Below, in pieces: positions 8,019 to 13,848 of a DNA stretch of 64,000 nucleotides. Numbering within the stretch: position 1 is the stretch's first letter; each line of letters starts with the position of its first letter. A model generated the notes under the pieces. It was given only the letters and a program-made list of their open reading frames with translations, did not search any database and was not told the origin of the DNA. The stretch is from Spirochaetia bacterium UBA5763 (GTDB lineage Bacteria; Spirochaetota; UBA4802; UBA5550), in the NCBI GenBank assembly GCA_002418835.1, contig DIEX01000034.1, forward strand, positions 32,180-96,179, written 5' to 3'. A program made the translations under genes and the position numbers.

Positions 8019-8156
8019 ATGAATGATAAAAGAATAAAAGTAAAGCCCGGCGGCAACCGGGCAGAGAAAAGAAGAAATAAAATGTTAGTATTGGAGATAT
8101 GTATTATAACAACTGTTATGTGCTGTCAATTCTTTTTTGCAGGGGGTATTATATGA
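8019..8156 (+). CDS. 45-residue single-span membrane peptide
   Basis: A short gene coupled to the primase gene: its TGA overlaps the primase ATG (ATGA at 8153-8156). The product has a basic N-terminus (K-R-I-K-V-K-P-G-G-N-R) and one hydrophobic span (M-L-V-L-E-I-C-I-I-T-T-V-M-C-C) holding two adjacent Cys. A GGAG sits about 14 bases before the ATG, which is rather far. It may be a genuine small membrane protein or a leader peptide for primase translation. Confidence 0.4.
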   Translation: MNDKRIKVKPGGNRAEKRRNKMLVLEICIITTVMCCQFFFAGGII

Positions 8157-8917
8157 ATAGTATTCCCGCCGATATGAAATATTTTACTGATTTTATCTTT
8201 AAGCGCGGGGGTTATATATTACCCGCGACAATAGAGGGCAAGCCACTTCTAAAAGATGAAGATTCAAACAGAATAAAAGATTTTGAAAAGCTCAAATTTT
8301 GGATTAAAAAAGATGTTAAAAGGTTTAATACTCGACCCGCCGCCGCCGGACTGCTTGCACTGGACATTGATAATAGAAACGGTCGAAACGGTTTTAAATA
8401 TCTTTCCGCGCTGGATATTGAATATAGAGACAACTATTATATCTCAACGCCGCGTTTTGGTGTCCACATATATTTTTTTAGTGATGATCGGGATTATGTC
8501 TCCCTTGAATTAAAGCCGGGTGTAGAAATTAAATCACAAAGCTATTTAACAATACCGGGGAGTGTTTCAAAATATGGTAAATACCACTCAATCGGAAACC
8601 CTTTAAGTATTAAACCAATACCGCTACAACTCGCGGGATGTCTCCCTATACGGTCATTATATCAAGAACCCACAGCACCGCCACGCGGAGACTTGGCACT
8701 AAATAAAATATATGATATTCTTTGTCGTCAAGGGATGTCACCTGCAAACGGTAATAGAAATCGTTTCTGTTTTGAAATGGCAAGGTTTAGCAGAAAGCAA
8801 GGTCACGGCATGGACAGCATAATCAGTTATTTATCATTTTTACAAGCCCCGGACTTTTCAATTCGTGAAATTCAAGCGGCTGTCAATTCTGCATATCGAG
8901 GGAGGGCGGCGCGATAA
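8153..8917 (+). CDS. Bifunctional primase/polymerase (Prim-Pol) domain protein
   Basis: An archaeo-eukaryotic-type primase of 254 residues that should prime element DNA replication. The catalytic motifs are visible: A-L-D-I-D-N-R-N-G (metal-binding D-x-D, about residues 65-70), T-P-R-F-G-V-H-I-Y-F (the sG-H motif) and G-V-E-I-K-S-Q-S-Y-L-T-I-P-G-S. The C-terminal part resembles the small helical PriCT region that links to a helicase. The ATG at 8153, after AGGGGG, is preferred over 8099. The helicase gene starts in the last base of its stop codon, so the two are translated together. This pair is typical of phage satellites, integrative plasmids and some phages. Confidence 0.85.
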   Translation: MNSIPADMKYFTDFIFKRGGYILPATIEGKPLLKDEDSNRIKDFEKLKFWIKKDVKRFNTRPAAAGLLALDIDNRNGRNGFKYLSALDIEYRDNYYISTPRFGVHIYFFSDDRDYVSLELKPGVEIKSQSYLTIPGSVSKYGKYHSIGNPLSIKPIPLQLAGCLPIRSLYQEPTAPPRGDLALNKIYDILCRQGMSPANGNRNRFCFEMARFSRKQGHGMDSIISYLSFLQAPDFSIREIQAAVNSAYRGRAAR

Positions 8918-10371
8918 TGGCAAAAAAAGAATCATTAAAAGAAAGCGGCGTTTCTATTATCTTAAATAAAATTAAACTGTTTACCGACAGTCAAGACGGT
9001 TATGCGGCTTATGAAATAAACGGAGCAAAGCAAACCGACCGGATAACAGGCAAGCAGTTTAAAAGATATGTTCAAAAGATTTTAAGAGATAATAATAACT
9101 CATTAAATCATAGTACATTATCGGAAGTTATAAGCGATATTGACGCAGAGGCAATTTACGAAGGTCATAGGGGGGAGGTTTTTAATCGCGTAGGAAAAGA
9201 CCCCGATAATAATATTATAATCAATCCTTGTTTTGACAATGGAAATATTATCCATATAACCCCGGAGGAGTGGACTATACGCGAGCCATTTACACACTCA
9301 TCAAAAGATAAATTAAAAACTTATCCTATTATTATTAAAACAAAAGGAATGTTATCAATGCCCTTTCCCGTTCGCGGTCATGGTAATATTCAGGACATAC
9401 GCAGATTTATAAAAGCTGAAAATGATGATAATAAGTTTATTCTAATTGTCGCTTATATCATTCAATCATTTTTATTTAATGGCCCGTTTCCTATTATAGT
9501 TATTGTCGCAGAACCGGGGAGCGGTAAAACGTTTACTACTCTAATTATTAAAAACATTATCGACCCACATGAAGCACCGACCCTTTCAATACCACGCGAC
9601 CCCCGCGATATGTTCAGCACGGCGGGCGTGTCCTGGGTTTTAGCTTATGACAACTTTTCAAAAGTTCAGCAGTGGTTATCTGATTTATTTTGCAGGTTCA
9701 GCACCGGAAACGCTACGATTGACAGAGAGCTTTTCACAAATGGAGAGGCTTATATTTACAGCGCAAAACGCCCGGCAATAGTAAACGGAATCAGTGACTT
9801 TTTCAGTCAGTCAGATGTTTTACAGCGTAGTATAATTTTTGAAAATAACCGTATAACCCCGGAAGAGCGAAAAACGGAGGAGACTCTTCTTAATGATTTT
9901 AAAAAAGTTTTACCGGGGATTTTTTGTGACATACTCGATTTACTTTCAGCAGTTTTAAAAATACTCCCCGATGTTAATGTCAGTGAACCGACAAGGATGT
10001 CAGATTTTTGTAAGGTGGGAACAGCGGTGGGCTTGTCGCTCGGTTATGATGAATCTTTTTTTATGAAGGCTTATAACGAAAATCAAAAACAGGCGAACGA
10101 CATTACACTTGACTCAAGCATTATAGCCCCTGTTATACGCGAACTGTTAAGCAAGGAAAAAGAATCAGAGTTTAATGGCACGCCGACAGAGCTACTTGAC
10201 AAACTGGAAAGCATAAACCCTGAAGCGGCGCGGTCTCCGTATTGGCCGAAAACAGCGACAGTATTATCAGGTCATTTAAAACGATTAGCGCAAAATTTTA
10301 GAGACACGGGGATTATAGTTGAAACAGGCCGCGATAGTGACGGTCGATGGATTAGACTTAAAAAATTGTGA
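8917..10371 (+). CDS. AAA+ replicative helicase of the D5/phage primase-helicase type
   Basis: A 484-residue ATPase. Walker A is A-E-P-G-S-G-K-T-F-T (about residues 200-209); a Walker B-like V-L-A-Y-D-N-F follows near 245. Downstream come W-L-S-D-L-F-C-R-F-S-T-G, the R-E-L-F-T-N element, K-R-P-A-I-V-N-G-I and a D-V-L-Q-R-S arginine-finger region. This order is characteristic of the helicases paired with Prim-Pol domains in satellites and integrative elements. Residues 1-190 are an unassigned N-terminal region and the C-terminus ends in a winged-helix-like part. The start overlaps the primase stop. Iteron-like repeats begin right after its stop codon. Confidence 0.85.
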   Translation: MAKKESLKESGVSIILNKIKLFTDSQDGYAAYEINGAKQTDRITGKQFKRYVQKILRDNNNSLNHSTLSEVISDIDAEAIYEGHRGEVFNRVGKDPDNNIIINPCFDNGNIIHITPEEWTIREPFTHSSKDKLKTYPIIIKTKGMLSMPFPVRGHGNIQDIRRFIKAENDDNKFILIVAYIIQSFLFNGPFPIIVIVAEPGSGKTFTTLIIKNIIDPHEAPTLSIPRDPRDMFSTAGVSWVLAYDNFSKVQQWLSDLFCRFSTGNATIDRELFTNGEAYIYSAKRPAIVNGISDFFSQSDVLQRSIIFENNRITPEERKTEETLLNDFKKVLPGIFCDILDLLSAVLKILPDVNVSEPTRMSDFCKVGTAVGLSLGYDESFFMKAYNENQKQANDITLDSSIIAPVIRELLSKEKESEFNGTPTELLDKLESINPEAARSPYWPKTATVLSGHLKRLAQNFRDTGIIVETGRDSDGRWIRLKKL

Positions 10372-10576
10372 CGCTCCATGTCGCAGTATGACGCTTATGA
10401 CACACGCATTAAAGGCCGGGGAGTGACATTCAGTAAAAAACCATGTCGCAGTATGACGCACTATGTCGCACTTGATAAAGGAAAGATTTTTATATTATGA
10501 ATATTAAAGCACAAATAAAAAAGATAATACATGAATTGATACTATACCATGACGGACATGACGCACATGACGGACT
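10369..10576. repeat. Iteron-like repeats, candidate replication origin of the element
   Basis: CCATGTCGCAGTATGACGC occurs exactly twice, at 10376-10394 and 10441-10459, 65 bases apart, with a partial third copy CTATGTCGCA at 10461-10470. A second cluster, CATGACGGACATGACGCACATGACGG, covers about 10548-10574 with a 10-base period. Single TGACGC/TGTCGC words continue to about 10700. Repeats directly after a Prim-Pol/helicase pair are where satellites and plasmids often keep their origin, so these may be initiator binding sites. The call is inferred from repeats and position only. Confidence 0.55.
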
Positions 10577-10766
10577 TTTACCTATACTTAGATATTGTCG
10601 TATGTCTCTTTTTTATTCTCCTGCATCACTGGAAAATTTAATAAAATGTTCAACATTAAAGGTTAGGGAAAACAGCGTCATAAGCGTCATGAGCGACATT
10701 CTTTTTTTTGCAGGTTTTACAATGGCATTACTACACCATACCGGAGGGGGCGTATGGGTTTTTTAA
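10497..10766 (+). CDS. Doubtful small protein overlapping the repeat region
   Basis: An 89-residue open frame with AAAGGAAAG before its ATG. Part of the product is simply the translation of the iteron-like repeats (Y-H-D-G-H-D-A-H-D-G), and the C-terminal half has a hydrophobic stretch (I-L-F-F-A-G-F-T-M-A-L-L). No family is recognised. It may be a real gene overlying the repeats or a chance frame. Confidence 0.3.
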   Translation: MNIKAQIKKIIHELILYHDGHDAHDGLLPILRYCRMSLFYSPASLENLIKCSTLKVRENSVISVMSDILFFAGFTMALLHHTGGGVWVF

Positions 10767-10876
10767 AAGTATTCAACTATGCCATGTTATGCGGAGGCGG
10801 TGAAAGTAACGCCCCGCTCCTTCGAACTCAGACACCTAAAATTCGTACAACAAAGAGTAAACTTGACACGATATAA
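10754..10876 (+). CDS. 40-residue possible small gene
   Basis: A short frame starting at ATG 10754 just after GGAGGGGG. The product (begins M-G-F-L-K-V-F-N-Y-A-M-L-C, ends K-S-K-L-D-T-I) is basic and soluble. It overlaps the end of the 89-residue frame. A competing frame covers the same bases, so this is uncertain. A further 20-codon frame at about 10898-10960 ends in an ATGA overlap with the next gene. Confidence 0.3.
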   Translation: MGFLKVFNYAMLCGGGESNAPLLRTQTPKIRTTKSKLDTI

Positions 10877-10957
10877 AGGATTACAGGGAGCCGGGGGGAT
10901 GAACTCAGAACTTTTTTACTACTTCAGAATATTTAAAAGCTATCGGAGGAAATATAA

Positions 10958-11272
10958 ATGAAAGAATTAACTTCAGCACAAATTTTTAAAAGCTCAAATT
11001 TAATGACACAGTCCGATTTATCGAGATTACTTTTAGTCGATAGGTCAACAATTAACAGAGCCGTAAAAGATGGATTGATGTCCACAGATGACAGCGGAAA
11101 AAAAATTTTAATCCATGAATACGAAACACTTTCCGCTATCGTTGACATTATGGATCGACGCTTAAATTTGATAAATTGGGGAACGAATGAATATAAAGAA
11201 TACAATATTTTATATCAGGTCATTTCTGATGAAGTACGACCGATGTTTATGAAGCGTCATTATAGGGGGTAA
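10958..11272 (+). CDS. HTH protein, possibly small-terminase-like
   Basis: A 104-residue protein with an HTH at residues 16-42 (M-T-Q-S-D-L-S-R-L-L-L-V-D-R-S-T-I-N-R-A-V-K-D-G-L), followed by a helical C-terminus ending in basic residues. CGGAGG precedes the ATG at a good distance. The layout of an Nu1/MerR-like HTH selecting DNA, plus a helical oligomerisation part, occurs both in small terminase subunits of phages and satellites and in plain regulators. I can support DNA binding, not the packaging role. Confidence 0.5.
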   Translation: MKELTSAQIFKSSNLMTQSDLSRLLLVDRSTINRAVKDGLMSTDDSGKKILIHEYETLSAIVDIMDRRLNLINWGTNEYKEYNILYQVISDEVRPMFMKRHYRG

Positions 11273-11277
11273 ATAAT

Positions 11278-11379
11278 ATGACTATGATTTATGTAGATGA
11301 ATTTTTTATTCAAATTGAAAAGGCGGGTATATTAGAAACTATGAGAGAGTATAAAGCAAAGCAGGAGGCCACAGCATGA
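11278..11379 (+). CDS. 33-residue coupled small protein
   Basis: A short frame begins at ATG 11278 after TAGGGGG and ends in an ATGA overlap with the gene at 11376; it also contains that gene's ribosome-binding site (GCAGGAGG). The product is acidic at the start (M-T-M-I-Y-V-D-E-F-F) and helical. Spacing and coupling on both sides support translation; the function is unknown. Confidence 0.45.
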   Translation: MTMIYVDEFFIQIEKAGILETMREYKAKQEATA

Positions 11380-11714
11380 CACCTTTAGAAGTTTATAATA
11401 GTAACAAGATTTTACCGATACCGGAATTTGCAGACTTAATGAATACCACACCTGAAGACATAGCGAGTGAAACAGAATTTCTTTTTTATATCTATGGCAG
11501 TAAAGGAAGGAAACTAATTCACATACACCATATTTTTACAATGCGTTGGATGCTTAACCGTATTATAAAAAATATTCAATACTCAGTTATCCCGGATAGT
11601 ATAGAGGCCGTTAATTATTCAGAGCTTGCAGAATTGTTAAAAGCCAGAATAGAAAAAATTAAAAGAATTGAACAGGGTGTCTTTAGTTCACCACGCCGCC
11701 GGGGGTTTATGTGA
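11376..11714 (+). CDS. Unknown protein of the element
   Basis: A 112-residue protein whose first half (L-P-I-P-E-F-A-D-L-M-N-T-T-P-E-D-I-A-S-E) could be an HTH, and whose middle is rich in His and aromatic residues (K-L-I-H-I-H-H-I-F-T-M-R-W-M). The C-terminus is basic (S-S-P-R-R-R-G-F-M). It is coupled to the small genes on both sides (ATGA upstream, TGATG downstream). Family not recognised. Confidence 0.5.
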   Translation: MTPLEVYNSNKILPIPEFADLMNTTPEDIASETEFLFYIYGSKGRKLIHIHHIFTMRWMLNRIIKNIQYSVIPDSIEAVNYSELAELLKARIEKIKRIEQGVFSSPRRRGFM

Positions 11715-12085
11715 TGAAACTGTTTAAACGAACCGGAAAAGGCAAGGCCGCAGAGACACCGGCAAGTAAAGAACCCGGATATTATAAAAATCTTTATGAA
11801 ATGATTTTAAATTTTAAATTGATACTTAATCAAAAAAATATCCCTTATATATTCACGGGCTTAAACTCCCCCCTGTTCAATGGTGACTACAATAATTTGA
11901 CACCGGATGAAAAAGAAGAAGTAAGAAGCCTTATAGATGAAATTATTAAACAGATCAACTTTTTTAATGTTACCCCGAATAACTCCCCGGATGATATGGC
12001 AAGCGCGGCAAGTAACGAACTTGTTTTAATGTCGGCAAGGATTTTTCAAGATATACCCATATACGGAAATATGACAATTCATTAA
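11714..12085 (+). CDS. Unknown protein of the element
   Basis: A 123-residue protein with a basic N-terminus (M-K-L-F-K-R-T-G-K-G-K) and then a helical, acidic body. ATG 11714 overlaps the previous stop; GTG 11711 is one codon earlier. It is the last gene of the long unit that begins near 6694 and is followed by a terminator. No family is recognised. Confidence 0.5.
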   Translation: MKLFKRTGKGKAAETPASKEPGYYKNLYEMILNFKLILNQKNIPYIFTGLNSPLFNGDYNNLTPDEKEEVRSLIDEIIKQINFFNVTPNNSPDDMASAASNELVLMSARIFQDIPIYGNMTIH

Positions 12086-12128
12086 CCCGGCTTTACATCT
12101 TTAAAATTCATTTACACACTCCTATTTA

Positions 12129-12160
12129 CCCCGCTGAAATACGCGGGGATTTTTTTATTT
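12129..12160 (+). terminator. Rho-independent terminator
   Basis: CCCCGC (12129-12134) pairs with GCGGGG (12143-12148) and is followed by ATTTTTTTATTTTT. It ends the replication/unknown gene operon of the element. Confidence 0.85.
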
Positions 12161-12175
12161 TTCGGGTAATTAAGT

Positions 12176-12204
12176 TTGACTCTGTTTTAATAAACATTTA
12201 TAAT
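12176..12204 (+). promoter_or_regulatory. Strong sigma-70 promoter of the lipoprotein gene
   Basis: TTGACT (12176-12181), a 17-base spacer and a perfect TATAAT (12199-12204). It lies just after the terminator and 26 bases before the lipoprotein start, so this gene is transcribed on its own. Confidence 0.8.
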
Positions 12205-12229
12205 TTTAAAAAATGGAGGTATTGAGTTT

Positions 12230-12628
12230 ATGAAAAAGGGAATCATTATTTTTTTATCTTTGTTGTTTTTTGGATGCGGTGAGTCTAAAAAATTTCCGTA
12301 TGAATTAGTAAATTATAAACCGGAATTGAAAGACGAAAATGTATTAGAGGTTTATGCTTTATCCGGTGAACTTAATCCTGAAGAATTTAAAAATTTCTGT
12401 TTAAAGAAAAAAAGCGAGTTTAAACTTGCGGGCTATTATAAAATTATATTGTTTGATAAAAAAGAAAATTTCTTTAAAACAAATGCTCCGGTTCTTTCTG
12501 CTTATCAAATATTAGGTGAAATAGAATCAAGAAGTCATATAATAGCTGAATATACTTACGGAAAGTTAAACGGTTATAGTGAACTTGTTATTACTGTAAA
12601 TGGAAAATCAGAAACATTAAAGTTATGA
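12230..12628 (+). CDS. Small lipoprotein, cargo gene of the element
   Basis: A 132-residue predicted lipoprotein. The signal peptide (M-K-K-G-I-I-I-F-L-S-L-L-F) ends in the lipobox L-F-F-G-C, with the lipidated Cys at residue 16 and Gly-Glu-Ser behind it. The mature part is Lys/Glu-rich with no domain I recognise. It has its own near-perfect promoter and terminator and sits as the last gene before attR, the usual place for expressed cargo. Superinfection exclusion by a surface lipoprotein is one possible role, known from other phages; nothing here proves it. Confidence 0.75.
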   Translation: MKKGIIIFLSLLFFGCGESKKFPYELVNYKPELKDENVLEVYALSGELNPEEFKNFCLKKKSEFKLAGYYKIILFDKKENFFKTNAPVLSAYQILGEIESRSHIIAEYTYGKLNGYSELVITVNGKSETLKL

Positions 12629-12652
12629 TTTAATGACAATATACATATTATT

Positions 12653-12682
12653 AACCCCGTATAATTCAGCGGGGTTTTTTAT
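12653..12682 (+). terminator. Rho-independent terminator
   Basis: AACCCCG (12653-12659) pairs with CGGGGTT (12670-12676), followed by T residues. It ends the lipoprotein transcript. From here to 12889 I see no gene. Confidence 0.8.
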
Positions 12683-12889
12683 TTTGCAGGTAAAAATAAT
12701 TTAAACACACCGCGCGGCGGGCTATTATGATATATCCCCTTTACTCTGCACCATTTAACCCGTATTGAGTTTTAACAACTATTCCCTTGTCAATACACAC
12801 CCCGGATTAAACAAGGCCTGTTATTGAACAAAATTAAAACAGTAAATCATAAGAGGGAGAATGTTAATATTTATCAATGTAATAAATTT

Positions 12890-12910
12890 TTATCTGACAG
12901 TTATCTGACA
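12890..12910. promoter_or_regulatory. TTATCTGACAG repeats: candidate integrase arm sites (right end)
   Basis: TTATCTGACAG (12890-12900) is followed at once by TTATCTGACA (12901-12910), an 11-base spacing. They mirror the pair at 4044-4066 and lie about 75 bases inside attR. Function as arm-type sites is inferred. Confidence 0.6.
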
Positions 12911-12954
12911 TTAAATTCAAATTTGTAGTACAAATTAAAAGAGGTAATAAGAAA

Positions 12955-12979
12955 GCCCTGATATAATCAGGGCTTTTAT
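12955..12979. terminator. Hairpin terminator supplied by the element for tRNA-Gly
   Basis: GCCCTGAT-ATA-ATCAGGGC (12955-12973) is an 8-bp perfect stem lying directly beyond the 3' end of the tRNA on its strand, in the same position as the hairpin at 3841-3859 beyond the displaced fragment. Its sequence differs from that one. The element therefore seems to restore both the tRNA end and a terminator. Confidence 0.7.
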
Positions 12980-13025
12980 GAGCGGGTAGCGGGAATCGAA
13001 CCCGCGTAGTTAGCTTGGAAGGCTA
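12974..13025. repeat. attR: Right attachment site (attR): 52-bp direct repeat within tRNA-Gly
   Basis: Identical to 3862-13913-side copy attL (3862-3913). Identity stops inside the 5' strand of the tRNA anticodon stem, which places the crossover in the tRNA anticodon-to-T-arm half. The att-to-att distance is 9112 bases. Confidence 0.93.
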
Positions 13026-13051
13026 AAGTTCTACCATTGAACTACACCCGC
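12981..13051 (-). tRNA. tRNA-Gly (anticodon UCC)
   Basis: A complete 71-nt cloverleaf: acceptor GCGGGUG with UACCCGC (one G-U pair), D stem GUUC/GAAC, anticodon stem UUAGC/GCUAA with loop CUUCCAA, T stem GCGGG/CCCGC with loop TTCGATT, discriminator U. CCA is not encoded. The 3' 45 bases come from the integrated element and the 5' part is host sequence. It serves as the integration target and stays functional after integration. Confidence 0.96.
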
Positions 13052-13143
13052 GATGAAATGAACTAAATAATTTATAGCTCTGTGCGTCAATAAAAAATTT
13101 TTCTGATTCTTTAAAATCTTTTTATATCGGGATTTTTCAGAGA

Positions 13144-13224
13144 GGAACAGGGGTCAGAGCCTCTGAATGAATAATGGGCTCTGACCCCAGGCTCTGCCAG
13201 AACCGATGCTCTGACCCCTGTTCC
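13144..13224. repeat. REP-like palindromic repeat with GGGGTCAGAGC motif
   Basis: GGAACAGGGGTCAGAGC (13144-13160) is a perfect inverted copy of 13208-13224, and a third GCTCTGACCCC lies between them at 13178-13188. The 81-base unit looks like a REP/BIME or MITE-type palindrome. GGGGTCAGAGC-type repeats are, from memory, common near REP-associated Y1 transposases, but none is encoded here. The rest of the 343-base gap 13052-13394 holds the mraZ promoter region. Confidence 0.7.
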
Positions 13225-13304
13225 GGAAAACTTCGGATTATCGTCTATCCGCTCCAAAAACTGCACATAAAAATTTTCGATTATAGAAAAAATCGTTTTT
13301 CTGG

Positions 13305-13348
13305 TTGACATTTATGTCTCGTATGGTTAAAAATGGGGAAAAGTGGTG
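13305..13348 (+). promoter_or_regulatory. dcw promoter with MraZ-type operator repeats
   Basis: TTGACA (13305-13310) is followed after 17 bases by TAAAAA (13328-13333) as a weak -10. TGG triplets sit at 13324, 13334 and 13344, exactly 10 bases apart (ATGGTT, ATGGGG, GTGGTG), which is the pattern of MraZ operators (repeated TGGG-type boxes with 10-bp period). Autorepression of the cluster by MraZ is therefore likely. Confidence 0.6.
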
Positions 13349-13394
13349 AATTTTGTTGAATTAATCCAATTCAAGGGGTTTCCGGGTATAATTT

Positions 13395-13832
13395 ATGTTT
13401 ATGGGAGAGTATTCCCCCGCGCTTGACGACAAGGGGAGAGTGTCCATTCCTGTAAAGCTGCGAAAAGCTTTCGGGGAGGATGCGCTGGTTGAAAAACTGG
13501 TGGTTACTCACGGCCTGGACAAATGCCTCATGGCCTTCCGGAATGAAGAATGGAATGAGTTTGTTGAAAAGAAACTCATGCCCCTTTCCCAGTCTGACCC
13601 GAAGAACAGGATGAGTGTCAGGTTCCTTGTGGGAGGAGCCTGCGAATGCGAACTCGATAAGCAGGGGAGAATGGTTATACCTTCAAACCTTTTAAAATAT
13701 GCAGGTATCACAAACGATGTTATCATTCTCGGGCTTTTTAATAAAATTGAGATATGGTCAAAAGAGGTTTATGAAGAGTGCAGGCCGGACGGCGCTATTA
13801 TGAATTCATTCGCTGATGAGCTGGGATTTTGA
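13395..13832 (+). CDS. mraZ: Transcriptional regulator MraZ
   Basis: First gene of the division and cell-wall cluster. The 145-residue protein has two AbrB-like SpoVT halves: M-F-M-G-E-Y-S-P-A-L-D-D-K-G-R-V-S-I-P at the start, and C-E-L-D-K-Q-G-R-M-V-I-P-S-N-L-L near residue 85, each with the conserved D-x-x-G-R-h-x-I-P loop. MraZ forms rings that bind 10-bp-spaced boxes upstream of its own gene, and such boxes are present at 13323-13348. The start matches the family's usual M-F-M/R-G sequence. It is followed 16 bases later by rsmH. Confidence 0.96.
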   Translation: MFMGEYSPALDDKGRVSIPVKLRKAFGEDALVEKLVVTHGLDKCLMAFRNEEWNEFVEKKLMPLSQSDPKNRMSVRFLVGGACECELDKQGRMVIPSNLLKYAGITNDVIILGLFNKIEIWSKEVYEECRPDGAIMNSFADELGF

Positions 13833-13848
13833 GGACGGTTGCTGACTG

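Noticed and set aside
10779..10961. A 60-residue plus-strand frame ending at the HTH gene
   Set aside because: It lacks a ribosome-binding site at its start and overlaps a better-supported 40-codon frame at 10754; at most its last 20 codons could be a leader.
3862..13025. A complete prophage
   Set aside because: No capsid, portal, protease, tail tape-measure or large terminase gene is present in 9.1 kb.
13111..13311. A 66-residue minus-strand frame upstream of mraZ
   Set aside because: It is mostly translation of the GGGGTCAGAGC palindrome and the mraZ promoter region.
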